NCBI RefSeq assembly: GCF_030065545.1
Contig: NZ_JASJNC010000004.1
Location: 283,645-347,644 of the forward strand
Reading direction: 5' to 3'
Length of the DNA: 64,000 bases
Source: Marinicella marina
GTDB lineage: Bacteria; Pseudomonadota; Gammaproteobacteria; Xanthomonadales; Marinicellaceae
Below, one piece after another: positions 17,882 to 26,820 of this stretch (position 1 is the stretch's first letter; each line of letters opens with the position of its first letter). A program made the translations under genes and the position numbers. The notes below the pieces were generated by a model. That model was not told the origin of the DNA. It ran no database searches and saw only the letters and a program-made list of their open reading frames with translations.

Positions 17882-19522
17882 TTAATCAATGCTTTCAATG
17901 GCTTGTTTTACCACCGGCGCTAAATCATTGAACAAAGAATTGGCCGCATAATCAATACCCATCTCAATCAAATGCACCCCGCCCTGCTCAACACATGCCC
18001 CAATACAATCGCCCAAAGCGCTGACATCATCAATGCGGTGACCTTTGGCACCAAAACTGTCCGCCATCGCAGCGAAATCAGGGTTTCCAAAATCAAGCCC
18101 GTAATCATCGAAACCATCCATCTCTTGTTTCCACCTGATCATACCAAACTGATCATCGCGCAAGATCAACACCACCAAATTCAAATTCAACCTGACCGCG
18201 GTTTCAAAATCCTGACCACCCATCACAAAACCACCGTCACCACAGACCGCCAGCACCGGCCGCTCGGGATAAACCAGCTGGCAGGCTATTGCCGCGGGTA
18301 AGCCGGCGCCCATGGTCGCCAGGGCGTTATCAAGTAACAATGAATTTTCAATGTGCGCGCGGTAATGGCGTGTGAACCATATTTTATACATACCATTGTC
18401 TAAAGTAACCATGGCATCACTGGGCAGCGCCTGACGCACTTGTTGGATGATTTGTACCGGATGCGCCGATGTCATCAGAGCCACTTCGTGATCATCGAAG
18501 GCTTGTTTGATGGTTGTAAAAGGGCTTTCATCTAGCGGCTTGAGTTGTGTTCCCAAGACCTGAATGGTGTGTGCCATATCACCAATCAAAGCCCAATCAG
18601 GAAAATAGGTGTCATTCAAAGCCGGCTTGGTGGTGCTGATGTGAATCAACTCTTGGTGCTTGCCACAGGCCATAAGCGGTGGCTTTTCTGATTCATTGTG
18701 CCCCACCATAATCAACAAATCAGCCGCAGCCGCCATCTCATGCACAAAATCATCTGATGACAAGGCTGTGGTACCCATGTATTGATCGATGCGTTCATCC
18801 ACCGCCCCTTTGCCCATCTGGGTCGTAGCGAATGGCATGTTGGTGGTTTGAACCAAGTTTTTTAATTGTGCTGCCACCTCGGTCTCTTGTGCGTGCTGAC
18901 CCAAAATCAACAGCGGCTTGTTCGCTGCATTGATGCGCTCAACCACATCATTGATGGCTTTATCATCGGCCAACTGATTGGGGTTAAACTGGTAACTCTT
19001 CAGATCTGAAAATGCATCGCTCACCGTTTCATGAGCAATGTCTTCAGCCAGTTCTAAATGCACCGGACCTGGGGTGTGATCAGTGGCTGTGTTTAACAGG
19101 TGATAAACCACAGATGGCGTTGAGTCGGCTTTCATCAAGCGCTGGCTCATCAAGGTCACCGGCTGCATCGCCTCAACCACATCCAGCATTTGAAAATTAC
19201 CCTGCTTGATTTGTCTGACCGGTTTTTGGCCACTGACTACCAACAAAGGCATTTGGCCCAGATAAGCATAAGCCACGCCGTTAATCGCATTCAAGGCACC
19301 TGGGCCCAAGGTGGTTAAACTGACACCCGGCACACCTGTGAGGCGGCCCATGTTAGCAGCCATGATGGTGGCACTTTGTTCATGTCGACATGGAATGAAA
19401 GTGATAGCAGAATCTTTCAAAGCAGCCAACAAATCCAAAGTCTCTTCCCCTGGCACACCAAATACATGGGTGACATCAAAAGCCTCTAAAGACCGAATCA
19501 AAACCTGCGCAGCATTTGACAT
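17882..19522 (-). CDS. Acetolactate-synthase-like thiamine-diphosphate enzyme
   Basis: 546 aa from the ATG at 19522, chosen because AAAAGGATGCTT precedes it; two upstream in-frame starts lack a site. Three domains are visible: the ThDP-activating glutamate in VFGVPGEETLDLL, TTLGPGALNAINGVA, and the ThDP/Mg motif GDGGFVMGGQDFETA. It resembles catabolic AlsS and related enzymes (QFGMIRWKQ) more than IlvB, and no regulatory subunit gene is adjacent. Substrate could be pyruvate to acetolactate, but assignment inside this superfamily is uncertain. The next gene on the strand is dsbD. Confidence 0.82.
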   Translation of the reverse strand: MSNAAQVLIRSLEAFDVTHVFGVPGEETLDLLAALKDSAITFIPCRHEQSATIMAANMGRLTGVPGVSLTTLGPGALNAINGVAYAYLGQMPLLVVSGQKPVRQIKQGNFQMLDVVEAMQPVTLMSQRLMKADSTPSVVYHLLNTATDHTPGPVHLELAEDIAHETVSDAFSDLKSYQFNPNQLADDKAINDVVERINAANKPLLILGQHAQETEVAAQLKNLVQTTNMPFATTQMGKGAVDERIDQYMGTTALSSDDFVHEMAAAADLLIMVGHNESEKPPLMACGKHQELIHISTTKPALNDTYFPDWALIGDMAHTIQVLGTQLKPLDESPFTTIKQAFDDHEVALMTSAHPVQIIQQVRQALPSDAMVTLDNGMYKIWFTRHYRAHIENSLLLDNALATMGAGLPAAIACQLVYPERPVLAVCGDGGFVMGGQDFETAVRLNLNLVVLILRDDQFGMIRWKQEMDGFDDYGLDFGNPDFAAMADSFGAKGHRIDDVSALGDCIGACVEQGGVHLIEMGIDYAANSLFNDLAPVVKQAIESID

Positions 19523-19912
19523 AAGCATCCTTTTATTCAAAAACCATCATTTTGACAAATCCCGCGTCAATATTATGTCCTCAACAGCACCATGCAGTTT
19601 AACTTTGATTCATTCAGGCAGCATGGCATAAAGATTCTGTTTAGGTCAAAAAAACAACGTTCATTGGTAGTGCATATTGTGGTGTTGGATCAGCAGAAAA
19701 GAGCTCAGGTATGGTTTGAAAGCAGCATAATTTAATCTTAACAAACTCAACCAACACCACCCTATCTCATTGATTTAATTGATATACATTCCATTTGCAC
19801 CATTTTGTTCCAGTTCTTTGCTTAACTTTTTCATGCATCCATCATTTAATCAAAGCCTGCTCAACAAATTTGTTGAGCGTTAAAACTAACTATCAGATCA
19901 AAGAGGAAAATT
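19523..19912. other. Long intergenic region upstream of the small secreted protein
   Basis: About 390 bases between divergent genes. No ORF is convincing. It must contain the promoters of both neighbours; the only clear structure is the palindrome at 19859-19878. Confidence 0.6.
19859..19878. promoter_or_regulatory. Perfect 20-bp palindrome upstream of the secreted-protein gene
   Basis: GCTCAACAAATTTGTTGAGC reads the same on both strands. It lies 34 nt before the ATG at 19913, so it could be an operator or a hairpin in the 5' leader. There is no T run. Confidence 0.55.
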
Positions 19913-20224
19913 ATGAGTAAAACTAAATTATTTTTAATGGCCTTTGCCATGACTTTATCGTTCGCTACGTTCACTGCTGATGCAGCTTGTACAGGTTGTA
20001 CACCCATTGGCATCGGTGTTGGACCAGATGATGACATCATCGAATTTGGCTCTTTCAGCGCCACAGTAAGATGGGTCAACCCACACGAAGGTCCTGATGG
20101 CCGCTACTACACATACAGTTATTTGACACTGACTGGCACTACCATGGCTTACTGCCAACAACAAGTGAGTGCAGTTATGGGTAATGGAAACGTTTCTGTA
20201 GTTTCCCCCTGTCAAGCTGATTGA
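19913..20224 (+). CDS. Small secreted cysteine-containing protein of unknown function
   Basis: 103 aa. The site AGAGGAAAATT precedes the ATG. Signal peptide MSKTKLFLMAFAMTLSFATFTADAA, then a mature domain of about 78 residues with four cysteines (CTGCTPIGIGVG, YCQQQ, SPC), likely two disulfides. I do not recognise the family. It has its own terminator, and the left end of the ssrA island begins immediately after it. Confidence 0.7.
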   Translation: MSKTKLFLMAFAMTLSFATFTADAACTGCTPIGIGVGPDDDIIEFGSFSATVRWVNPHEGPDGRYYTYSYLTLTGTTMAYCQQQVSAVMGNGNVSVVSPCQAD

Positions 20225-20244
20225 AGGTATAGAAACTCAGGAAT

Positions 20245-20275
20245 AAAAAAGGCCGCCCTGAGGGTGGCCTTTTTT
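20245..20275. terminator. Bidirectional Rho-independent terminator next to the island end
   Basis: AAAAAAGGCC-GCCC / GGGT-GGCCTTTTTT with a 3-nt loop. The last T touches the 18-bp attachment repeat that begins at 20276. Confidence 0.88.
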
Positions 20276-20293
20276 GATTGGTGGAGACGGCGG
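20276..20293. repeat. attL: partial copy of the ssrA 3' end
   Basis: GATTGGTGGAGACGGCGG is identical to 29478-29495, which contains the CCA end and acceptor stem of tmRNA. Similarity continues weakly for about 10 more bases (CGAAC conserved). Confidence 0.92.
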
Positions 20294-20366
20294 ACAACGA
20301 ACTAAAGCGGTAACCATATGATTTATATAATATTGATTTAAATACAATTTTATAGCACCCCCATAT

Positions 20367-21506
20367 CTACCCTTTTATTAACTGTTTATAAAGTAAAGCT
20401 GCCTTAATAGAATCTTCAATATCATAAATATAAGAGTTTCCAGATTGAGCAATTTCTTGCTTTAAAAGATTAATGTATGAGGGAGAGTCAATTTCATCTA
20501 GTAGATGATAATTTGATTCAAGATAATATTCAAAATTTTCTTTTTCTTCCAAATTATTAAATAGTATAAATAAGTCATTGGCCGCAGTTTCAACAAAATC
20601 AAATTTCCCAAATGTAACCTGATTTAAATAAGCACCCTTAAAAGATGATAAGTCGTAATAAAAAACTCGTATTTGATTTGATCCAGCATAAACTGTAAAT
20701 TTATCAGGATCAGGAAGGGTTATTCTTGTTTCATCAACTAAGACATAATTAATTTGGTTTAATACTGTTGAATGAAATTTAAATTCTACTTGTCCAATTC
20801 TGCTATTTGAGTTGGTATAACAAAATCTATAAATTTGATCATTATCTGATGCTGTGCCACTGTATTTCAGTTGATATTCTGCATGAACTCTATGATATGC
20901 CCATTCATGATTATTAAAATCACGTTCCCAATCGTCAAATTCATTCAAAAGCTGATTAAATTTCTTTAAGGGCTCTTCATCAATACCAAGTCTTTCTCTC
21001 CACATTTTTTCAAGTAAATATTCATCGGCACTTCTATCAATTGGGGTATTGGTATCTAACACTCGGCTATAAGTATGATAAGGCTTAACGACTTTAGGTT
21101 TTCCAACACCTATTATTTTTTTATTACAGCTAAACTCTTCAGTTAAATAGTATGGTTTAAACTTTGTGTCAAATATTTTTAATACCTCAATTGTTTTTCC
21201 CTCTATATCAAAAGTATAAAGCTGAATATCTGGTCTCCTTTCACTTACAAACTTCTTATCCCTTAAAAAGTTTATATAGTCTATTTGTTTTCTTCTATTT
21301 GGAATGTGGTCTACGCCTTTTATTTCACAACCGGATTCTGGATCAGTCACACCGAATATTAAATATTTATCTTTCATACATACTGAATTAGCTAAGCATA
21401 AAATATCATGTAACAATTCCGCCTTATTTACATGAGGTTCAGACTTGAAATCCCAGTATTCGCCTTCTCTTTTTGATTCAATTAATTTTTCGATATCATC
21501 AATCAT
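20367..21506 (-). CDS. Schlafen/AlbA_2-domain protein
   Basis: 379 aa. The N-terminal part (about 1-160) matches the AlbA_2/Schlafen-like fold: IESKREGEYWDFKSEPH, LLHDILCLANS, YLIFGVTDPESG. The remaining 220 residues are unrecognised and contain no helicase or HATPase motif. AlbA_2 proteins bind nucleic acid and some are nucleases or regulators, often in defence islands. The start lies 2 nt from the stop of the type IIG-like gene upstream, so the two are almost certainly one operon. A role as partner, regulator or back-up effector of that enzyme is inference. Confidence 0.8.
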   Translation of the reverse strand: MIDDIEKLIESKREGEYWDFKSEPHVNKAELLHDILCLANSVCMKDKYLIFGVTDPESGCEIKGVDHIPNRRKQIDYINFLRDKKFVSERRPDIQLYTFDIEGKTIEVLKIFDTKFKPYYLTEEFSCNKKIIGVGKPKVVKPYHTYSRVLDTNTPIDRSADEYLLEKMWRERLGIDEEPLKKFNQLLNEFDDWERDFNNHEWAYHRVHAEYQLKYSGTASDNDQIYRFCYTNSNSRIGQVEFKFHSTVLNQINYVLVDETRITLPDPDKFTVYAGSNQIRVFYYDLSSFKGAYLNQVTFGKFDFVETAANDLFILFNNLEEKENFEYYLESNYHLLDEIDSPSYINLLKQEIAQSGNSYIYDIEDSIKAALLYKQLIKG

Positions 21507-21508
21507 AA

Positions 21509-24500
21509 TTATATGAAATCAATACTATCAATCTCTTTCATCAAACGATCAGTTTCAGTTAACGCCACAATTATTTTTTGGTAATATAGGATGTCATCAT
21601 AGCTCAAATTTCGACCTTGACGGTCTTTGAGCCATTTCTGGGCTGGTTGGTAACCACCAATATAAAAGTTCCAAGCCAGTTCGGGTACGTCATCGAAATA
21701 CTGTTCATCGTTAATCCATACTTTGCCCAAACTCCTGTCGTCTTTATTAGGTTCAAAGCCGATGCTTTTTTGGGTCATTTTGCGGCTGACCAAGTGATCG
21801 CCCTCAATCGGATAGGTGGTGATGTAGTTTTCACTGTCAGGACTTTTAATCAAATGCAACAAACGAATCTGACAACCGAGTTTAACCAACTGCCAGAAAG
21901 TGCTGGCGTCTTTGGGGTACGGTACACGTGGAAAGTCGATTTTGAGGAATTCTTTATATTTATCGCGGTAACTGGGTGAGTGTAACACCGCATAAATATA
22001 ATCCAAAAGATTCAAGGGTGTAAAAAAATTTCGATAAGCATCAGTAACTTCAGAGCTATCAGCCAAATATGTATTGCCTACTTCAGGTTCTTCTGACAGG
22101 AATTCAAGCTTCAGGTTTTTTGCAATGGTTTTGACCATTTCTGAATTCAAATTAGGAATTCTTTCAGCATTTATAAAGTTATTTTGGCTTTCTGGATAAA
22201 TATACAATGGAAAGAAATACGGAGTGCCCTTACTACTCATGAATGTTCTATCCAATATGAGCCCCCTTGTAATTAAACAATAGCTAAAATCGTTTAACTT
22301 AAATTCATAATGCCTCATTGAAACTAGTGAATAATTATCTCCTTTGAGAAGGTTTTTTGCAGTTGAATACCTGCTCCTCTTTAAGGCTTCATTGTCATAA
22401 TATAACCATCTATTATCAAATGGTTTGTAAGTAAATTTTAGGACTTTTTCTTCGTTATAAACTGAAGTTTTAAACTTTGCTAAACTCCACCCAGCTGTAT
22501 CAGTTAATCTATATTTCAATCTGATTTCACTTTCAATTTTAGATTCAATTACTTCCTTAATTCTCATCTGTAGCTTAGATTTTTCAAAGTCAGTTACTAA
22601 TTGATCTTTACCTGTTTGAACTCCGCTATTGCTTTGTAAATAGAGTTCATTTATTGAAAAGTAAGACTCGTAAATTTGCTTGTTTTCAATATCTTTTGGA
22701 ATGAAAAAGTAGAATGGTTTTTCATTACTTAAAATTGTCCAATCGATATCGGTTATGTTTTTAGAGGATAAAAAAGTGTATTTATTATACCTTTTACCAT
22801 ATAAGTCAGAATGATATACTTTGGCTAAAGGTTTGTTTTTAATAACTCCACTTTTTACCAGGATGTTAATCGAAACACCTTGCATAATATCAAATATATT
22901 TTGATCTGGAGACCCGTCTGGGCAAGTCTCTTGCCTTTTGGAATCCCCGTGAAGATTCAAGATATAAATTTTATCGAAGCTTTCTAGTAAACTTTTTCTC
23001 ATTTGACGGTGTGTAATGCCTTCAATAAAACTATTATTGGTGATATAAGCTAATACGCCAAAACCATTTTTATCAATAAAGTGTTGCCCATACCGTATAA
23101 ATTTAATGTAATCATCGTCTAAGTTAATTTTTTTTTCATTTAAATTCTTCTTATAATCGGCTATTAGATTTTGAATCCAGTCATTTTTATTTGAACTACT
23201 TACAGCATATGGCGGGTTACCAATCACGCACATCACTGGCGTGTCATTTTTAATATTGTTGGCGGCTCGAGATTCTTCACTTAACCATTGTGAGAAAAAA
23301 ATGTCATTTGTGTCTGGATGGTATTCTTCTAAAGAGTTGGTCAGATAAACGTTTAGCCTTTGGTTTTTTTGCGCTTTATATTCAGTTTCTTTCAGCAATA
23401 AATCTAGTTTTAGATGTGCCATGGCATAGGAAGCCATCAACAGTTCAAAACCGTTTAATCTTGGAATGAGATGTTCATCAACATATTGAGACCAAACACC
23501 TTGTATGGCTTTGAATTTCTTTTCGTGAATGAATTTCACTACGGCAGCTAAGAACGTGCCTGTACCTGTAGCAGGGTCTAAAATTTGAACTTTGTGAACT
23601 TCTTTATCAACAAGCTTGGTACTGGCTTTAGATTGTTTGCTAGTTGTGGGTACTTCAACTTTAATTGTGGTTTTAGAAGTGTCAGCCAAGCCATCTTTTA
23701 AATCAAATTCTGTTTTTAAGATATCATCCACCGCACGCACAATAAAATCTACCACTGGCTCAGGCGTGTACCAGACACCACGCGCTTTTCGCAGTTTCGG
23801 GTCATAAGCGGCCAAAAAAGTTTCATAAAAGTGAATAATAGGGTCTTGGGTTTTGGTGCTTTTACCAAAGTTTTTAAGTAAAGCACCGACATTGGTGGCT
23901 CTGAAAACTTCGGCTAAATTATCAACAATCTTTTTAATACGGTCATCAATATTCGGCCCAGCTATTTCACTAAATAAACGCTTTAAAAAAGGGTTGGATT
24001 TCGGGATTAATTCAGCGGCTTCTTGGCGACTAAAATTATCTAATGTTTCATCATGTAAACGTGCTGCAAACATGCCATAAGCGACGGTTTGTGCATAGAT
24101 GTCAGCAAATCCTTTGGGCTTTAAATCATGAATCAACATGTCTTTAAATGTCTTGTACTGGCTGATTAACCAAGTGTCTTCAGTCGATAACTGCTCTTCT
24201 TTTTCATCATGTGTGACTGCTAGCTCAATGACATTTTGTAATAGCTTTGCTTTACCTGCCATCATTTCAGCCAGTTTTTTAGATGACTTAATTGATTGGG
24301 TGATAAAGGTACAGAAATCTTCAATCAGGTTTTCAAAATGTCTGAACTGATCTGGTTTGGTTATGATTAATCCATCCACTATTTCAGCCAGTCTGATTTC
24401 ATGTACCAATTCACCTTCTTGAAAAAACTGAAACCACAAATAATCTGTAATAATCAGATTATCTAAAGCGTTTTTATAACGAGTGAATTGTTCTTTATAG

Positions 24501-24742
24501 CTTTTACTGTTTAAATCTTTATTGATGTCTTTGGCTTCAATAAAACCAATTGGGATATCACGTTTAGTGATGACAAAATCTGGATTGCCACAATCTGTGA
24601 CTTTGGAAGGTTCATTGGTCAATTCAACACTGGGTACAATTGATCTGATTAATCGCTCTAGGTCTGAGCGGTAGGTATGTTCGCCTGAAATGCCAGAATT
24701 GAAACGTTTGGTGACTGATTCTAAATATTCTTGTAAGTCCAT
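21509..24742 (-). CDS. Type IIG-like single-chain restriction-modification enzyme
   Basis: 1077 aa from the ATG at 24742, which follows AAAAGGGATC. The N-terminal nuclease-like domain has CGNPDFVI and GFIEAKDI (about residues 57-68), a PD-(D/E)XK arrangement. The middle is an N6-adenine methylase: motif I LDPATGTGTFLAAVV near 388 and motif IV GNPPYAVSSS near 507, with RGVWYTPEPVVDFIVRAVDD before it as in type ISP/IIG enzymes. The C-terminal 500 residues should hold target recognition. No SF2 helicase motifs are seen, unlike type ISP enzymes of about 1500 aa, so I call it IIG-like. It would methylate and cut at one recognition site with no separate subunit. Confidence 0.88.
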   Translation of the reverse strand: MDLQEYLESVTKRFNSGISGEHTYRSDLERLIRSIVPSVELTNEPSKVTDCGNPDFVITKRDIPIGFIEAKDINKDLNSKSYKEQFTRYKNALDNLIITDYLWFQFFQEGELVHEIRLAEIVDGLIITKPDQFRHFENLIEDFCTFITQSIKSSKKLAEMMAGKAKLLQNVIELAVTHDEKEEQLSTEDTWLISQYKTFKDMLIHDLKPKGFADIYAQTVAYGMFAARLHDETLDNFSRQEAAELIPKSNPFLKRLFSEIAGPNIDDRIKKIVDNLAEVFRATNVGALLKNFGKSTKTQDPIIHFYETFLAAYDPKLRKARGVWYTPEPVVDFIVRAVDDILKTEFDLKDGLADTSKTTIKVEVPTTSKQSKASTKLVDKEVHKVQILDPATGTGTFLAAVVKFIHEKKFKAIQGVWSQYVDEHLIPRLNGFELLMASYAMAHLKLDLLLKETEYKAQKNQRLNVYLTNSLEEYHPDTNDIFFSQWLSEESRAANNIKNDTPVMCVIGNPPYAVSSSNKNDWIQNLIADYKKNLNEKKINLDDDYIKFIRYGQHFIDKNGFGVLAYITNNSFIEGITHRQMRKSLLESFDKIYILNLHGDSKRQETCPDGSPDQNIFDIMQGVSINILVKSGVIKNKPLAKVYHSDLYGKRYNKYTFLSSKNITDIDWTILSNEKPFYFFIPKDIENKQIYESYFSINELYLQSNSGVQTGKDQLVTDFEKSKLQMRIKEVIESKIESEIRLKYRLTDTAGWSLAKFKTSVYNEEKVLKFTYKPFDNRWLYYDNEALKRSRYSTAKNLLKGDNYSLVSMRHYEFKLNDFSYCLITRGLILDRTFMSSKGTPYFFPLYIYPESQNNFINAERIPNLNSEMVKTIAKNLKLEFLSEEPEVGNTYLADSSEVTDAYRNFFTPLNLLDYIYAVLHSPSYRDKYKEFLKIDFPRVPYPKDASTFWQLVKLGCQIRLLHLIKSPDSENYITTYPIEGDHLVSRKMTQKSIGFEPNKDDRSLGKVWINDEQYFDDVPELAWNFYIGGYQPAQKWLKDRQGRNLSYDDILYYQKIIVALTETDRLMKEIDSIDFI

Positions 24743-24809
24743 GATCCCTTTTATGATTTTTGTATTTATTTTCACATAACATCATAAAGCAATCAGTTAC
24801 AAATGAGAA

Positions 24810-25244
24810 CTACTCTTCAAGTCTGGCTTTAATATTTCTGATCGACTCCCTTAATTGTTCATCAGTCATTGAATCATAGTCAGTGTCATCAAAGTTAGTT
24901 CTCAGCTCCACCACAGTGATTTCATTATCTTTTTTAACTTCTTTCTTTTCAGTATAACCGTGATTATTGATGAGCATCAACTTAGTCAACATGGGGTTGA
25001 TTTGGCAGGACAAGCCTCTGTTTAAGAGTGTTCTGTGCTGTTTTGTCTTGAGGCGCTCTAAAGCGTGTAAAAACTCTTTGTTTTCTGGCTTCTGAGACCA
25101 ATTGTAGACTGTCTTTTTACAAACCCCGACAACATCACTAAATCCTTCAACAGTGGGTATCACGTCGCCGTGTGTTTCATATTCGCCCATGTAATCAATC
25201 AGCTGTTGCGTTGTTTGTTCGTTGTACTTGGTTTTTCTGGCCAT
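24810..25244 (-). CDS. Small-terminase-like DNA-packaging protein (P22 gp3 type)
   Basis: 144 aa. It begins MARKTKYNEQTTQQLIDYMGEY and has a helix-turn-helix region (VVGVCKKTVYNWSQKPENKEFL), LNRGLSCQINPMLTKLMLINNHGYTEKKE, and a C-terminal acidic helical part (DYDSMTDEQLRESIRNIKARLEE). This layout matches gp3-type small terminases that recognise pac sites. No large terminase or structural gene is present. In satellites such as PICIs a private TerS redirects helper packaging; here that is inference. The site GAGTGAGAGA precedes the start. Confidence 0.75.
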   Translation of the reverse strand: MARKTKYNEQTTQQLIDYMGEYETHGDVIPTVEGFSDVVGVCKKTVYNWSQKPENKEFLHALERLKTKQHRTLLNRGLSCQINPMLTKLMLINNHGYTEKKEVKKDNEITVVELRTNFDDTDYDSMTDEQLRESIRNIKARLEE

Positions 25245-25643
25245 TCTCTCACTCTAAAATACTAATAAATCTATCTATATACATACTTGCTCTTTGGTGA
25301 AGTTTGGAGTTTTAGGCATAGGGGGATCATCCTGAAGCTGAATTATATTCATATCAAGTGATCCACTATGCCATCAACATTAATCAACTTGCCCTTCGGA
25401 GCCAGCTCATCGTCTCAGGCGGTTGATGTCACATCGTTAATAATTAACCATGTCTCTATGCATCAACCTCAACCGCTACTTATGACAGATAGAGCATTCT
25501 GCCAGCGTACAGGCTTCGGTCTTTCGAGGTGCCTTTTGGCTGTGTACGCATCCCCCAGTAACCATACTTCATAAACGCTGTCGTTATTTAACCCGACCAT
25601 TCACAAAGGTTTAATTCAGGGAACCAATAATTATCAATCGTTT
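25245..25643. other. Island gap between TerS-like and AlpA genes
   Basis: 399 bases with no confident gene. It is less A+T-rich than the rest of the island and holds one plus-strand ORF (25368-25574, 68 codons). The stretch 25484-25600 seems unusually structured for non-coding DNA. It probably carries a promoter for the TerS-RM operon. Confidence 0.5.
25368..25574 (+). CDS. Possible small ORF of unknown function in the island
   Basis: 68 codons, MPSTLINLPFGAS to YASPSNHTS, on the opposite strand to all other island genes. No good ribosome site is visible. The tail (FCQRTGFGLSRCLLAVYASPSN) resembles small ORFs I recall beside AlpA-type regulators in islands and prophages, but I cannot confirm this. 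The opposite strand of the same DNA could equally encode a regulatory RNA. Confidence 0.3.
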   Translation: MPSTLINLPFGASSSSQAVDVTSLIINHVSMHQPQPLLMTDRAFCQRTGFGLSRCLLAVYASPSNHTS

Positions 25644-25835
25644 TTAATGGCTGTCTTGTTTCCGAGCCTCTAACCATTCATTCACATCTTCCAAACTCCA
25701 AGCCGACACACGCACACTCAGCTTAATCGGCGCAGGGAAGCGACCTTCTTTGATCATTGAATAAATGGTGGACTTAGAGAAAGGAAGGTATTCCTTCAAG
25801 TCATTCCATCTGATGTATTTAACTAACTGGTTCAT
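25644..25835 (-). CDS. AlpA-family transcriptional regulator
   Basis: 63 aa. YIRWNDLKEYLPFSKSTIYSMIKEGRFPAPIKLSVRVSAW read in parts (LPFSKSTIYSMIKEGRFPAPIKL, then AWSLEDVNEWL) is the classic AlpA/MerR-like winged helix. AlpA proteins control excision or activation in P4-like islands and PICIs. Three tandem 10-bp repeats lie upstream at 25931-25960. Confidence 0.9.
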   Translation of the reverse strand: MNQLVKYIRWNDLKEYLPFSKSTIYSMIKEGRFPAPIKLSVRVSAWSLEDVNEWLEARKQDSH

Positions 25836-25930
25836 ATTTCATCCGAATTAAACGGGGTTGAACTCAATCAAACACTGAATTCATAAACCCTTTTTACAGG
25901 TGATGAAAATAGGAACACAATGGGATAAAT

Positions 25931-25960
25931 GAATTAATTGGAATTAATTAGAATTAATTG
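25931..25960. repeat. Three tandem 10-bp repeats upstream of alpA
   Basis: GAATTAATTG, GAATTAATTA, GAATTAATTG follow one another without spacing; the core AATTAATT is itself a palindrome. The array is about 96 bp before the alpA start. It could be an operator array or replication iterons. Confidence 0.75.
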
Positions 25961-26067
25961 ATAAGTAGTTGTATTGATTGGGTTTTATTGAGTTTAAAAC
26001 TTGATAGGATATTTTGAATTATTGAGTTTCCTATTGGGGATTTCCTACTCAAGTAGGGCTAAAATGC

Positions 26068-26817
26068 TCAACGAGAGACACAAAACACCACCAACTCGGC
26101 AGATTTTTCCCGAACACCTTGGTTTGGATGGTTCTGAAAGCGTTTATAAATTTCCTTACCATCGATGATAGTGTTTTTTAGTTTTTCATCATTCTGAGCA
26201 GCATGAGTACATAAGTTGACAAAATGAATCAAATCAAAAAGCAAAGGACTCTTACCAACATAAAAACTTGAGACATCCACATTTTCAATGATGTAATGAA
26301 CGCATTTCACGGCATATGGTGTGGATGAATATACTGTATATTGATGCCAGGGTCTGGCATATAGAAAATCATTAATAGCATCTTCTCTGGCATCTAAGAA
26401 TTCATCTTTTTCGTTAATCAGATTAGTTAAGTATTCTGGTGAATCTGTGGCTTGTCCGTATGCATGTTCTACTTTATCCCATGGGAATTGATTAAAAAAA
26501 TGTTTGGCTTTAATTAAGGATTCTTTTTTTGCAGCTTTAAATTGCCCACGCCAATAAATGGTTGAAACAAAAAATAATAAAAGAATGAACGTGTGTGCCG
26601 AGAATACAAATACAACACCGCCTTCACCAAATAAGTGTTTCAACAAATACATACATCCTATAGCCAATAATGGCATTGTGAAAATGCTATGTATAATGCT
26701 TCTTCCTCTTTGAACCTGACTGGGTGACATTACATTTTCAAACTCTTCTTGATAGTTTGGTAAAAATGTAGGAATTATCCACGTAATCAGGATTGTGACT
26801 ATAGTTATAACTTCCAT
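26068..26817 (-). CDS. Unrecognised island membrane protein
   Basis: 249 aa. Three hydrophobic segments are predicted: residues about 3-20 (ITIVTILITWIIPTFL), 43-61 (IHSIFTMPLLAIGCMYLL) and 68-88 (GVVFVFSAHTFILLLFFVST). A C-terminal domain of about 150 residues follows that is probably cytosolic. It starts 3 nt after the stop of the upstream gene, so it is the last gene of the int-lipoprotein-unknown-membrane chain. No family is recognised. Confidence 0.7.
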   Translation of the reverse strand: MEVITIVTILITWIIPTFLPNYQEEFENVMSPSQVQRGRSIIHSIFTMPLLAIGCMYLLKHLFGEGGVVFVFSAHTFILLLFFVSTIYWRGQFKAAKKESLIKAKHFFNQFPWDKVEHAYGQATDSPEYLTNLINEKDEFLDAREDAINDFLYARPWHQYTVYSSTPYAVKCVHYIIENVDVSSFYVGKSPLLFDLIHFVNLCTHAAQNDEKLKNTIIDGKEIYKRFQNHPNQGVREKSAELVVFCVSR

Positions 26818-26820
26818 GCT

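Noticed and set aside
20276..20293. A second tmRNA gene at the left island end
   Set aside because: Only 18 bases match the tmRNA 3' end and the 5' half and tag are missing; it is an attachment-site remnant.
20367..21506. AlbA_2 protein as an ATP-dependent helicase or transcription factor
   Set aside because: No Walker motifs or helicase motifs are visible, so only the AlbA_2 name is supported.
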